Source: Candidatus Nitrosymbiomonas proteolyticus
GTDB taxonomy: Bacteria; Armatimonadota; Fimbriimonadia; Fimbriimonadales; Fimbriimonadaceae
Direction: 5' to 3'
NCBI GenBank assembly: GCA_017347465.1
Contig: AP021858.1
Location: 558,001 to 622,000, forward strand
DNA length: 64,000 nucleotides
Shown: positions 1-8,451 of the stretch, one piece after another
Layout: every line of letters starts with the position of its first letter
Position numbering within the stretch: position 1 is the first letter of the stretch
The notes under the pieces: generated by a model
Told to the model about the DNA's origin: nothing
Databases searched by the model: none
Seen by the model: only the letters and a program-made list of their open reading frames with translations
Made by a program: the position numbers and the translations under genes

Positions 1-95
1 GGCGCGACGAGGCGGTGGGGTTGTCTCGGCAGATACGGGAGGCCGTCGGCCCCAACGAAGAACTCGAAGCGATTCTGGCCGAGATCCCCAGTTAG
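1..95 (+). CDS. 3' end of an unidentified protein
   Basis: Only the last 30 codons lie in the window (frame beginning at base 3, stop TAG at 93-95). The readable tail is charged and helical, ending EELEAILAEIPS. That is too little to assign a family. It ends 39 nt before the next start on the same strand, so the two may be cotranscribed. Confidence 0.5.
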   Translation, partial: RDEAVGLSRQIREAVGPNEELEAILAEIPS

Positions 96-134
96 GGGTC
101 CGGCCGCGTCGCTCCGAAGGGATAGATTCTGGCA

Positions 135-1046
135 ATGGGTCTTTGGCCGTTTTCCAAGGAGAAGAAACCCCCGGTAACCCTCAGCAAGGGCTATTACCTC
201 ACGGTCCTGAGCAGCAAGCCTACGCTACCCCCGCTGTTGCAGATTCTTGAACCGAAGGGCGAAGGGGGCGCCGTCGTCGGGATGGGAGCGCCGCTCTCCG
301 ACCAAGCCTCGAAGGACTCGCTCCAAAAGCCGATGGTGCGGGGCATCTACGCACTGGCGTCCCTCGACCGCAAGACCGTCCTGAGACTGATGGTGATGCC
401 GCGAGACGAGGCGGGTTTCTCGCCGGAAGCCGTCGAGAGAAGTCCCTTGTCCTCGCACCTTCCCCAAGAGATCCTGGCCCGCATCCGGGGCACCTGGATG
501 GTGCTGCAGTTCTCCTTCGAGAGCTACGACCCCCAGACTTACCCGGCGCTCGACTTCCTCTGGAACCTTGCGCGGCGGACGGCGGAACTTACCGACGGCG
601 TGATCGCCGACCCGTTAGCTCAACGCTACCTCTTGCCCGATCAAGCGAAGTCGATGCCTCCCGATGACTCCCCGGTCGACGCGGCCCTTCACGTTTCTGT
701 TCGAATGTTTGAGGATCGCGAAGGCAAACTCACCTGCCACACCTGTGGGCTGGCGAAGTTCGACCTGCCTGAGTTAGAAATGACGAACGTGAGCCTAGCG
801 TGGGCGCAGGTCGCGCAGGCGTTTCTCCTCTCGGCCTCCCAGCTTCAACTCCTGGGCCGGACCTTGCGAGTGGGGGAGGTCTTTGGGTCGCGAGAGGCGC
901 CGTTCCAAATCGCGGAAGGCGGGCATGACCTCGCACGATGGGAAGGGATTGCGTGCTACGACCTGCTCCCTCGGAACAACGCCAATACCGACGCCGCGCT
1001 CAAGGCTTGGGCGGACGGGTTGGAAGCTGACCTCGACGAAGGCTGA
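135..1046 (+). CDS. Conserved hypothetical cytoplasmic protein
   Basis: A 303-residue protein with no signal peptide or membrane segment. The middle holds a stretch like GVIADPLAQRYL (about 151-162) followed by HTCGLAKFDLPELEM (about 201-215). The second motif resembles uncharacterised DUF4026/DUF4261-type proteins, where a similar HT-GL-KFG-PELE block occurs, but I cannot confirm the family. It faces a convergent response regulator whose stop codon lies 1 nt away. Codon use and GC match the neighbours, so it is a real gene; function is unknown. Confidence 0.7.
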   Translation: MGLWPFSKEKKPPVTLSKGYYLTVLSSKPTLPPLLQILEPKGEGGAVVGMGAPLSDQASKDSLQKPMVRGIYALASLDRKTVLRLMVMPRDEAGFSPEAVERSPLSSHLPQEILARIRGTWMVLQFSFESYDPQTYPALDFLWNLARRTAELTDGVIADPLAQRYLLPDQAKSMPPDDSPVDAALHVSVRMFEDREGKLTCHTCGLAKFDLPELEMTNVSLAWAQVAQAFLLSASQLQLLGRTLRVGEVFGSREAPFQIAEGGHDLARWEGIACYDLLPRNNANTDAALKAWADGLEADLDEG

Positions 1047-1047
1047 G

Positions 1048-1491
1048 CTAACTGCCAGCGGCCGAATACGGGATGTTCAGAACCATCCAGTAGCGCTCGA
1101 TCTGACGCAACGTGTCGAGAAACGCGCTGAATTGAATGGGCTTGCGGATGTAGCTGTTCGCCCCAAGACGAAAACTCTCGGCCACGTCGCGCTCCTCGTC
1201 AGAGGAGGAAAGCACGATCACGGGGATGTGCCGAGTGACGCTACTGCCCCGGATGGCGGCAAGGACCTCGAGCCCGCCGACCTTCGGCAACTTCAGATCG
1301 AGCAAGATCGCCGTCGGCAGGATGACCGGCTGAGAGGAGTTCCCCTCGGGCCCGAACAGAAGCTGAAGGGCCTGCGCGCCGTCGCGCGCGACCACGAGGT
1401 GGGTTCGCTCTTCGACCAACTCCAGCGCTCGGCGCATGAGCTTTTCGTCGTCGGGGCTGTCTTCGATGATGAGAAAGACCTTTGACTGCAT
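1048..1491 (-). CDS. Single-domain response regulator (Rcp1-like receiver)
   Basis: A 147-residue stand-alone CheY-like receiver. The acidic pocket is E10-D11, the phospho-acceptor is D65 in LLDLKLPKVGG, the switch Ser/Thr lies in VLSSSDEE (about 94-100) and the conserved Lys is K117 in IRKPI. The long linker after beta-1/alpha-1 (GPEGNSSQP) and the LKLPK motif are typical of Rcp1-type regulators that pair with phytochrome or hybrid kinases. The start at 1491 is chosen because it places the beta-1 strand VFLIIEDS at the N-terminus; the open frame upstream encodes only unstructured sequence. No kinase is adjacent, so its partner is elsewhere. Confidence 0.9.
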   Translation of the reverse strand: MQSKVFLIIEDSPDDEKLMRRALELVEERTHLVVARDGAQALQLLFGPEGNSSQPVILPTAILLDLKLPKVGGLEVLAAIRGSSVTRHIPVIVLSSSDEERDVAESFRLGANSYIRKPIQFSAFLDTLRQIERYWMVLNIPYSAAGS

Positions 1492-1699
1492 CGTCCTTAG
1501 GCGTCTGTCCGGAATATGGATAAGTATTGCATGAAGTTGCTCTCCGTACAAGAGTTTGTCTTTCAGATTTCGTCCCCGACCCGCCGAACCGTTTGTGCCT
1601 AGGCCGCCGAACGAACCGGAGCACGGCGACGTTTGTCGAATCAGCGCCGCTCGGCGGTATCCTTGGGAGCAGGCGGGAGTCGGTCCCTCCAACACACTT

Positions 1700-3631
1700 A
1701 TGTCCAACGACCCTACATCGCCAGTTGAGAGCGCGTACCCGATTCTGGAGAAAATCGTACATCCTGCGGACCTCCACGGGCTCTCGGACGAGGAACTGGT
1801 CGAACTCGCTTCCGAGGTGCGGAAGGCGATCCTCGACAAAGTCAGCAAGACCGGGGGGCACTTTAGCTCCAACCTGGGGACGGTCGAATTGACCGTGGCC
1901 CTCTACGCCTCGTACACGCTTCCGCCGGACCAAGTCGTCTGGGACACCGGGCACCAGGCTTACCCCCACAAGCTGCTCACGGGAAGGCTGCCCCGATTCG
2001 ATACCCTCCGCAAGTACAAGGGCATCAGCGGGTTCTTGCGCCGCGAGGAACATGAGCTCGATATCTTTGGGGCGGGTCATGCGGGGACGGCGATCTCGGC
2101 GGGGTTGGGGTTCGCCGCGGCCAGGGATCGCCTGGGTGCCAAGCACAAAGTGGTGGCTGTCACGGGCGATGCCGCGATTTGCAGCGGGATGAGTTGGGAA
2201 GCGCTCAATCATGGGGGCGAACTCAAGACCGACCTTACGGTGGTCTTGAACGACAATCGAATGTCCATCGCGCCCAACGTCGGCGCACTGACCTCGTACT
2301 TCACGCGATTGCGATCTCGCCCGGTCCTGCAGGACCTTGCTCACCGGGCGAAGGATGTCGTCGAGAGGATGCCCGGCCCAGTTCATCGGGTGGCCGCAGG
2401 CCTTCGGCATGGGCTCACGCACTACTTTGCGCCCGAAGACACCGGCACGATTTTCGAGGAGATGGGCTGGGAATACATCGGCCCGATCGACGGGCACGAC
2501 TTGCCCACGCTGCTCGAAGTCTTTCGCAACGTTCGGGAACTCCACGGACCCGTGTTCGTCCACTGCATCACGGTCAAAGGGAAAGGGTACGAGGTCGCGG
2601 AAGAGGACGCGCGGAAGTGGCACGGCGTCGTGCCGTTTGACCTGGAAGCGTGCGAGTTGGTGAAGGCGCAAGGCCCGATCACCTTCACGCAAGCCTTCGG
2701 AGACGTAGCGATCGAATGCGCAGAAGCCGATCCAACGGTCGTGGCGATCACGGCCGCCATGCCCGACGGAACGGGGCTGACCGGGTTCTCCAAGAAACTG
2801 CCCGATAGGTACTACGATGTCGGCATCGCAGAGCAACATGCAGTGACGTTTGCGGCTGGCCTTGCCGCCGGAGGGCTCAGGCCGTTTTGCGCCATCTACT
2901 CGACGTTTCTCCAGCGAGCCTTCGACCAAGTTCTCCACGACGTTTGTATCCAGAACCTGCCCGTTCGCTTCTTCATGGATCGAGCCGGACTTGTGGGGGA
3001 CGACGGCCCCACGCACCACGGCGCGTTCGACATTAGCTACCTCACCTGCATCCCCAACATGAGGCTGCTGGCTCCTCGCGATACGACCGAACTCCAGGAG
3101 ATGGCCCGCTTCATGAGGACCTTCGACCAAGGGCCGATCGCCGTTCGGTACCCGCGGGGAGTCGCCGACGAAGGGCTGCCCGAGTCCCGAACGCCCATAC
3201 AGTACGCGAAGGCGGAGGTTCTGCGGGGCGGAAAGGACGTCCTGATTGTTGCCCTAGGCTCGATGGTGGGCCCCGCTTGTGCGGCCGCTCAACAGCTTGT
3301 TCAGGAAGACATCGACGCAGCCGTCGTCAACGCAAGGTGGATCAAGCCCCTGGACGAAGAAACGATCCTCGACCTGGCGTCCGCATCAGGGCGGATTCTC
3401 ACCGTCGAGGAGAACGTCCGGACAGGTGGATTCGGCGAAGGCGTACGAACTCTGTTGGCGGAAAACGGGCTCGCAGGGCTTCCTCTCCGAAGTCTGACGC
3501 TCCCCGACCAGTTCATCGAGCATGGCGCCCAGCCTCTGATTCGCGGCGATTGCGGACTCGATGCGAAGGGCATCGTCGGTGCGGTGCTGGAACTCCTCGA
3601 CCAGAGTTCAGGCTACGCGACGTACCGTTGA
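1700..3631 (+). CDS. dxs: 1-deoxy-D-xylulose-5-phosphate synthase
   Basis: Condenses pyruvate with glyceraldehyde 3-phosphate, using thiamine diphosphate, to give DXP, the first step of the MEP isoprenoid pathway (and a precursor for thiamine and pyridoxal). At 643 residues it matches the usual size. Visible motifs are WDTGHQAYPHK (about 81-91), the ThDP/Mg motif GDAAICSG with NDN about 30 residues later (156-186), and the pyrimidine-domain Glu in GIAEQHAVTFAAGLA. The C-terminal transketolase domain ends around GGFGEGVRTLL. The start at 1700 is preferred over an in-frame one at 1556 because homologues begin close to this point and the upstream extension is unconserved-looking Arg/Pro-rich sequence. 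Confidence 0.97.
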   Translation: MSNDPTSPVESAYPILEKIVHPADLHGLSDEELVELASEVRKAILDKVSKTGGHFSSNLGTVELTVALYASYTLPPDQVVWDTGHQAYPHKLLTGRLPRFDTLRKYKGISGFLRREEHELDIFGAGHAGTAISAGLGFAAARDRLGAKHKVVAVTGDAAICSGMSWEALNHGGELKTDLTVVLNDNRMSIAPNVGALTSYFTRLRSRPVLQDLAHRAKDVVERMPGPVHRVAAGLRHGLTHYFAPEDTGTIFEEMGWEYIGPIDGHDLPTLLEVFRNVRELHGPVFVHCITVKGKGYEVAEEDARKWHGVVPFDLEACELVKAQGPITFTQAFGDVAIECAEADPTVVAITAAMPDGTGLTGFSKKLPDRYYDVGIAEQHAVTFAAGLAAGGLRPFCAIYSTFLQRAFDQVLHDVCIQNLPVRFFMDRAGLVGDDGPTHHGAFDISYLTCIPNMRLLAPRDTTELQEMARFMRTFDQGPIAVRYPRGVADEGLPESRTPIQYAKAEVLRGGKDVLIVALGSMVGPACAAAQQLVQEDIDAAVVNARWIKPLDEETILDLASASGRILTVEENVRTGGFGEGVRTLLAENGLAGLPLRSLTLPDQFIEHGAQPLIRGDCGLDAKGIVGAVLELLDQSSGYATYR

Positions 3632-3660
3632 GCCCGCTGAAAGAAGCGCGCCGAGAACCG

Positions 3661-3666
3661 TATAAT
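3661..3666 (+). promoter_or_regulatory. Probable -10 box of the nadA promoter
   Basis: A perfect TATAAT sits 30 nt after the dxs stop and about 120 nt before the nadA start, giving a leader of roughly 114 nt. No convincing -35 hexamer is seen 16-18 nt upstream. The leader is G/C-rich with several short complementary segments (GGCTGTAGCC, GGACCC...), so it could fold, but I recognise no known riboswitch. Confidence 0.5.
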
Positions 3667-3786
3667 AAGAGGAAGAGCGGTTACAACAACCCCGCCGAAG
3701 CGCGAAGTGCGTAGGCTGTAGCCGTCCGGACCCGGCGAAGGACCCAGGCTTCCTCGTCCTCGCCCCCGGAAAAACAAGGAACGAAT

Positions 3787-4980
3787 ATGTACCAAGCTCC
3801 GCTTCCCTCGGAGTATCAAGCTCTCAGCCGCGACGAGATCGCCGCCAGGATTCGAGCCGCTAAGGCGAAGCTGGGCGATCGCGTCGTGATCCTCGGCCAT
3901 CACTACCAGCGCGATGAGATCGTCGAGCACGCGGACTCGATGGGCGATAGCTACAAGCTCTGCAAGGACGCTCAGTTGCGCCCCGAGGCCGAGTACATTG
4001 TGTTTTGCGGCGTTCACTTCATGGCCGAGAGCGCCGACATTCTCACCGACAAAGTCGTGATCCTGCCCAACCTCGCTGCGGGGTGCTCGATGGCCGACAT
4101 GGCCAACATCATGCAGGTCAAGAGCGCCTGGCGTCAGATCCAAGAGGTGTTGGGAGAGCCCGAGTTCTCGGACTCCCGCGAGTTCGCCGTAGCCGCCTCG
4201 GAGCGACAGCCCTCGAATCCCGCAGCGCCGAGCGCCGCTCCCCCGAAGTCGGCGGTCCTTCCCGTGACGTACATCAACTCGGCGGCGAACCTCAAGGCGT
4301 TCGTAGGCGAAAGAGGAGGGACGGTTTGCACTTCGACGAACGCTCCCGGAGCGGTGAAGTGGGCGCTTGCGCAAAGCGAGCGGGTTCTGTTCTTTCCCGA
4401 CCAGCATTTGGGCCGCAACACCGGCGTCAAGCTGGGGTTCGATCCCGAGCGCGACATGTGCGTTTGGGATCCGTTCAAACCGTTGGGCGGGAACACCCCC
4501 GAGAAGATCCGTTCGAGCAAGTTCCTGCTGTGGAAGGGACATTGCAGCGTCCACATGAGGTTCACCGTCGAGCAGGTGGCTCAAGCGAGGGAGCAGCATC
4601 CCGAAATCCAGGTGATCGTGCACCCGGAATGTACGTTGGACGTGGTGCGTCAGGCCGACTTCGTGGGCTCGACGCAATACATCATCGAGACGATCCTGCA
4701 ATCCGAGACCGGATCGACGTGGGCGGTGGGTACGGAGATCAACCTCGTTTCAAGGCTGGCGAAGGCCATGCCGGACCGTACGATCTTCTGCCTCGATCCG
4801 CAAGTTTGTCCGTGTTCGACGATGTACCGCATCCACCCTTCGTTCTTGCTTTGGGCCTTGGAGAACCTGGCGGAGGGCAGAGTGGTCAATGAGGTCGCCG
4901 TGCCGTCCGAGGTCCGAGCGAACGCAAGGTTAGCCCTCGATCGAATGCTCGACGTTTCTGCGCAACCCGTCGCCGACTGA
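3787..4980 (+). CDS. nadA: Quinolinate synthase
   Basis: Condenses iminoaspartate with dihydroxyacetone phosphate to quinolinate in de novo NAD synthesis, using a [4Fe-4S] cluster. The protein is 397 residues. Substrate-binding GHHYQRDE (37-44) and the three expected cluster cysteines can be placed: C100 in LAAGCSMAD, the Cys in HPECTLDVV (about 280) and one in CPCSTMYRIHP (about 340). An Ala/Pro/Ser-rich segment at about 126-157 interrupts the fold between GEPEF and VTYINSAA, as in long-form NadA proteins. AAGGAACG lies 5 nt before the ATG. nadB and nadC are not in the window. Confidence 0.96.
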   Translation: MYQAPLPSEYQALSRDEIAARIRAAKAKLGDRVVILGHHYQRDEIVEHADSMGDSYKLCKDAQLRPEAEYIVFCGVHFMAESADILTDKVVILPNLAAGCSMADMANIMQVKSAWRQIQEVLGEPEFSDSREFAVAASERQPSNPAAPSAAPPKSAVLPVTYINSAANLKAFVGERGGTVCTSTNAPGAVKWALAQSERVLFFPDQHLGRNTGVKLGFDPERDMCVWDPFKPLGGNTPEKIRSSKFLLWKGHCSVHMRFTVEQVAQAREQHPEIQVIVHPECTLDVVRQADFVGSTQYIIETILQSETGSTWAVGTEINLVSRLAKAMPDRTIFCLDPQVCPCSTMYRIHPSFLLWALENLAEGRVVNEVAVPSEVRANARLALDRMLDVSAQPVAD

Positions 4981-5110
4981 GAACTCAGGCTACGAGCCCG
5001 ATAACTTTACGGGTTTCTCTGCAACGAGTTCACGATTTGTGCTCCGTCGGACAATTCCCTATTGGCGGTCCTTGCCGCCGAGTGTTATCTCGTTTCGAAA
5101 GGAGTACAAC

Positions 5111-5704
5111 ATGAGAAATCTTCGTTTGGCGGCCCTTTGCGTGGCCGTCGGTTCGTTTGGGGCTGCCCAGGCGCAACTCTTTGGCTTCGAGACCGTCGCC
5201 GGCGGCTCGCACACTTCATTCTCGGAAACGTCGGGCGGCGTCACCGCTACCTTCTCGCAGGGTGGCGATCCAATGGACATCGTCGGCAACCCCGGCGTCG
5301 GTTCGTGGGGTTCCCAGTCGTTGCTGCCGTATACGAGTTCGGCGACTCCGGTGACGGTCGACTTCTCCGTCGCCATTTACAGCGCCAGCATCCAAGCGTC
5401 GGACTTCAACGCGGATGCGGACGACCTCTACATGATCGCCTACGCGGGCGCAGGTGGAACGGGAGCGATCCTCGATTCCGACTATGTGTTTTGGGATACT
5501 TGGGAGTCGATTCCTGATTTCGCGACGCTCGGCGTAAGCTCGCTGACCCCGATCCTGTCGGTTCAGTTCTACGGTTCAGGTCATGCAGGACTGAACAACA
5601 TGTATTGGGACAACCTGGAAGTCGTGGCGGTCCCCGAGCCGGCGACTCTCAGCGCGCTCGGACTCGCGGCGCTCGCCCTCGTCCGTCGTCGCAAGTCGGC
5701 TTAG
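5111..5704 (+). CDS. PEP-CTERM sorting-domain secreted protein
   Basis: A 197-residue secreted protein: an N-terminal signal peptide ending near GAAQAQ, a beta-rich body beginning FGFETVAGG, and the C-terminal sorting tag VPEPATLSALGLAALALV followed by RRRK. Such tags are recognised by exosortase/EpsH-type enzymes; no exosortase is in this window. The start is fixed by GAAAGGAG 7 nt upstream and by the signal peptide. The body has no enzymatic motif that I recognise; similar proteins are surface or exopolymer-associated. Confidence 0.85.
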   Translation: MRNLRLAALCVAVGSFGAAQAQLFGFETVAGGSHTSFSETSGGVTATFSQGGDPMDIVGNPGVGSWGSQSLLPYTSSATPVTVDFSVAIYSASIQASDFNADADDLYMIAYAGAGGTGAILDSDYVFWDTWESIPDFATLGVSSLTPILSVQFYGSGHAGLNNMYWDNLEVVAVPEPATLSALGLAALALVRRRKSA

Positions 5705-5730
5705 GCTCTTCGCAGCACCGACGACTCATC

Positions 5731-5768
5731 AGCAGGAAGTCCCTTCCCAGGGGCTCTCTGCTTTTTTT
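5731..5768 (+). terminator. Rho-independent terminator after the PEP-CTERM gene
   Basis: The outer stem AGCAG/CTGCT encloses a second stem AGTCCC/GGGGCT with loop TTCCCA, followed directly by seven T residues. It starts 27 nt after the stop codon and separates this gene from the convergent dehydrogenase. Confidence 0.8.
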
Positions 5769-5778
5769 GGCCCACGGG

Positions 5779-7746
5779 CTACTCCATCGTAACGCGGATC
5801 GCTGCGACCACATCCTCGACCGAAGGCAAGGCCGCGTACTCGTAGATGGGGTTGAATCCAATGGGAACGTCCTTCCTGGCGACCACCTGCGGGGGCGAGA
5901 GGAACAGATTCCAGCGCTCGGAGACGGAGGTCATCTCAGCGACGATCGTCTGCCCGAATCCAGCCGTGCGGTTGTCCTCGAATACCACGACCAGCCTGCC
6001 GGTCTTTTCGACCGACCGAGTGATCGTTTCGTAGTCGCAGGGAACGATAGTACGAATGTCGATGATCTCGACGCCCGCCTCGCTTTCGAGTTGCCGCGCG
6101 GCGTCCTCCGCCAGTTCCGTGCAATTGCCGTAGGTCACCAGCGTGACGTCCGCGCCCTCCCGGAGCACCTTCGCCTTTCCCAAAGGAACCGGCTCGACCG
6201 AGCTCACCTCGGCCTGCTTACGGAAGATGTGCTTAGGCACGAGTACGAACGTGGGGTCGTCGGAGTGGATCGCTGTCCAGAAGAGCCCTGCAGCGTCTTC
6301 GGGCGCGCTCGGCATCGCCACCTTCAGCCCGGTCGTGTGGGCAAGATATCCCTCACCCGACATCGAGTGCCAAAGCGAGCCTCCAGGGAGGTAAGCGCCA
6401 CAGGGCGCGTAGATCACGCAGGGGCATTTCCAATCGCCAAACGTTCGCCAGCGCAGAGTGGACAGATTCGTCACAACCTGATTCCAGCCCGGCGAGATGA
6501 AGTCGACGAACTGCAACTCAAACACAGGCTTCATTCCGTACGCGGCGAGTCCGACAGCCACCCCGACGATGGTCGCTTCGGCAAGCGGCGCGTTGAACAC
6601 CTGCTTGGGGAACTCGGAACTGAGGCCTTTGGTGATCCCAAACACGCCGCCCTTCGGGTCCTCGATGTCTTCGCCGAAAACGATGACTTTCGGGTCGTCT
6701 TCGAGGGCTTTGCGGAGCGTTTGGTTGATGGCCTGCACCATCGTCGTTTTCTGACCTGCCGCAAGGGGGGGCTTCAAGGCGGGCGCGGGCTCTCCAAAAT
6801 TCGCCGCTTCGACATCCTCGGCGCGCGGGTCTTCGGCGGCCTCCGCCCACTGGTAGTCCTCATCGACCTCTTTGACCAGTTCTTGGTGAATCCGATCGAA
6901 CTCGTCTTCGGTCAGTTCGCCCGAGGCGATCAACTCTTGCTTGAGCAAAAGGATCGGGTCTCGCTTTTGCATCTCCTCGATCTCTTCGAGGTCGCGATAG
7001 ACCCGATGGTCGTCGGAGCTCGTGTGGCTGCCTAGCCGGTCAAGATCGCACCAAAGCACCGTAGGCCCTCCGCCCGACCGGGCCTTCTCAAAGGCGACCG
7101 CGCCAGCTTCATACACCTGCTCGGCGTAGCGGGCGTTGACGTGGGTCACGATTTCGGGGTTGATGATTCCAAGGTTGAAGGGCAGGAACTTCTCCGTCGG
7201 AGTCGAGATCCCGTACTTGTTGTCCTCAACCATGATCACGACGGGCAAGTTCTCTTGAACGGCGAAGGAGACCGCTTCGTAAAACTCGCCCTGACGCGAG
7301 GCCGCGTCGCCGACGCTCGCAAGGGCTACCGACGGGTCGTTCGAGAGCTTCATACCCCAAGCGGCTCCGCAAGCGGGGATCAGGTTGGCGCCCGTCGGAG
7401 TGGGCACGCTAAAGACGTTGAGCTTGCGCGAGCTGAAGTGCCCCGGCATCTGGCGGCCGCGCGAGCTCGAGTCCCTCTTGGCATAGTAGGCCAGCGCCAA
7501 GTCTCGATTCGTCATGCCGCGGGCGAGCATCAAAGCTCTGCTTCGGTAGTAGGGAAAAATGTAGTCGCCGGGACGCATGCTGAAGGCCAGCGACGCGAGC
7601 GCCTCGTGGCCCAGGCCCCCAACCTGGAACCAACCCTTGCTTTGCCGCAGCAGGATCCCCTCACGACGGTCGCCTTCGCGGCTGAGCATCATCAACCGCA
7701 AGAAGTCGATCTTGTTGAAAGCTTTGTTGGCGGAAACCGTGGACAT
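5779..7746 (-). CDS. Fused E1 alpha-beta subunit of a 2-oxoacid dehydrogenase complex
   Basis: A 655-residue ThDP enzyme joining in one chain what are usually separate alpha and beta E1 subunits. The first half carries GHEALASLAFSMRPGDYIFPYYRSRA (about 48-73), the ThDP motif SVGDAASRQGEFYEAVSFA...EDNKYGIS and an HTSSDDHRVY phosphorylation-loop-like segment. The second half (from about 335) has VFGEDIEDPKGGVFGITKGL, FNAPLAEATIVGVAVGLA and the transketolase C-domain. It decarboxylates a 2-oxo acid (branched-chain or pyruvate) and acylates an E2 lipoyl domain. E2 and E3 are not nearby, so substrate is undecided. GAGGAGAAAGG supports the ATG at 7746. Confidence 0.93.
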   Translation of the reverse strand: MSTVSANKAFNKIDFLRLMMLSREGDRREGILLRQSKGWFQVGGLGHEALASLAFSMRPGDYIFPYYRSRALMLARGMTNRDLALAYYAKRDSSSRGRQMPGHFSSRKLNVFSVPTPTGANLIPACGAAWGMKLSNDPSVALASVGDAASRQGEFYEAVSFAVQENLPVVIMVEDNKYGISTPTEKFLPFNLGIINPEIVTHVNARYAEQVYEAGAVAFEKARSGGGPTVLWCDLDRLGSHTSSDDHRVYRDLEEIEEMQKRDPILLLKQELIASGELTEDEFDRIHQELVKEVDEDYQWAEAAEDPRAEDVEAANFGEPAPALKPPLAAGQKTTMVQAINQTLRKALEDDPKVIVFGEDIEDPKGGVFGITKGLSSEFPKQVFNAPLAEATIVGVAVGLAAYGMKPVFELQFVDFISPGWNQVVTNLSTLRWRTFGDWKCPCVIYAPCGAYLPGGSLWHSMSGEGYLAHTTGLKVAMPSAPEDAAGLFWTAIHSDDPTFVLVPKHIFRKQAEVSSVEPVPLGKAKVLREGADVTLVTYGNCTELAEDAARQLESEAGVEIIDIRTIVPCDYETITRSVEKTGRLVVVFEDNRTAGFGQTIVAEMTSVSERWNLFLSPPQVVARKDVPIGFNPIYEYAALPSVEDVVAAIRVTME

Positions 7747-7800
7747 GTTGGCCTTTCTCCTCGTTGAAAAGGCTGGACTCGAAATCCAGGAATTGGACTC

Positions 7801-7806
7801 ATTATA
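7801..7806 (-). promoter_or_regulatory. -10 box of the E1 dehydrogenase promoter
   Basis: Read on the minus strand this is TATAAT, 54 nt before the ATG. The predicted leader of about 45 nt contains GAGTCC twice and a small hairpin CTGGAT/GTCCAG with loop TTCGA, then the Shine-Dalgarno sequence. The -35 region is not consensus. Confidence 0.5.
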
Positions 7807-7845
7807 ACCGAGCCTGAGGGCCTTTAGCGCAGCGCGCGAGAACGC

Positions 7846-8388
7846 TTAGCGAGGTTCAAACTCGATGATCTCGCCGGTCGCCGTGACTCCCAAGACCTTG
7901 CCGCCGGATGGAGCAAGGCCGACCTTGTCGGGATCCCCCGCTGCGTCGCGAGATTCGAGTTGGCTCTCAAAAACGAGCAAGGTGCTCGAAGCGTCCTCGA
8001 TGTCGTCGATATACTTGCCCGCACAGGCTTCGTTGAGCGCGTAGCCGTGCCGGCCCGAGGTCTCCCAAAGGTCGGGCCGAATCATCTTCTTGGCCGTCTC
8101 CTCGGGCTTCATGTCGTAGACGCGCAAACGGCGCTCGACCTCCTCCATCCAGCCTTCCGCGCCTGGAAACTTCTCCTCGCTGTCGTGGTAGAGCTTCAGC
8201 GCCCGATACATGGCTTCGAGGTTCGAGCGGCTGTCTCCCTGGTAGTCCCTTTGAGAGACTTTATGGAAGAACCCCGCCCGCCAAATGTCCCAGAGAGCGG
8301 GGCCGACCATGAACCCACCGGCAAGGAACAGCGCCAGCAAGCTGACGCCGACGAACCGTGCCGGACGTTTTGCGAAAAGTGACCTCAT
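7846..8388 (-). CDS. Membrane-anchored pseudopilin-like protein
   Basis: A 180-residue protein with one N-terminal membrane helix (about 13-34, VGVSLLALFLAGGFMVGPAL) and a soluble domain. The soluble part SRSNLEAMYRALKLYHDSEEKFP... then YALNEACAGKYI...STLLVFES resembles the substrate-facing domain of type II secretion pseudopilins/DUF1559 proteins. The same layout and a matching YALNE-AG-VFES block occur in the protein at 59643-60197, so the two are distant paralogues. There is no prepilin peptidase motif at the N-terminus. Start choice follows the membrane helix and the -10-like CATAAT 11 nt upstream. Confidence 0.65.
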   Translation of the reverse strand: MRSLFAKRPARFVGVSLLALFLAGGFMVGPALWDIWRAGFFHKVSQRDYQGDSRSNLEAMYRALKLYHDSEEKFPGAEGWMEEVERRLRVYDMKPEETAKKMIRPDLWETSGRHGYALNEACAGKYIDDIEDASSTLLVFESQLESRDAAGDPDKVGLAPSGGKVLGVTATGEIIEFEPR

Positions 8389-8399
8389 GCGACCCTTTG

Positions 8400-8444
8400 A
8401 TTATGGGCTTCTCGGCCCGGCTCGCCACTCGATCCGCGTAAACT
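8400..8444. promoter_or_regulatory. Divergent promoter pair with very short leaders
   Basis: The 63-nt gap between divergent genes holds CATAAT on the minus strand (8405-8400, 11 nt before the 8388 ATG) and TAAACT on the plus strand (8439-8444, 7 nt before the 8452 ATG). Transcription starting at the usual distance would give almost leaderless mRNAs in both directions. Confidence 0.4.
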
Positions 8445-8451
8445 GCCCCGT

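Noticed and set aside
1241-3130. 629-codon open frame antisense to dxs
   Set aside because: Arg/Pro/His-rich shadow of a well-conserved gene; dxs motifs are complete on the other strand.
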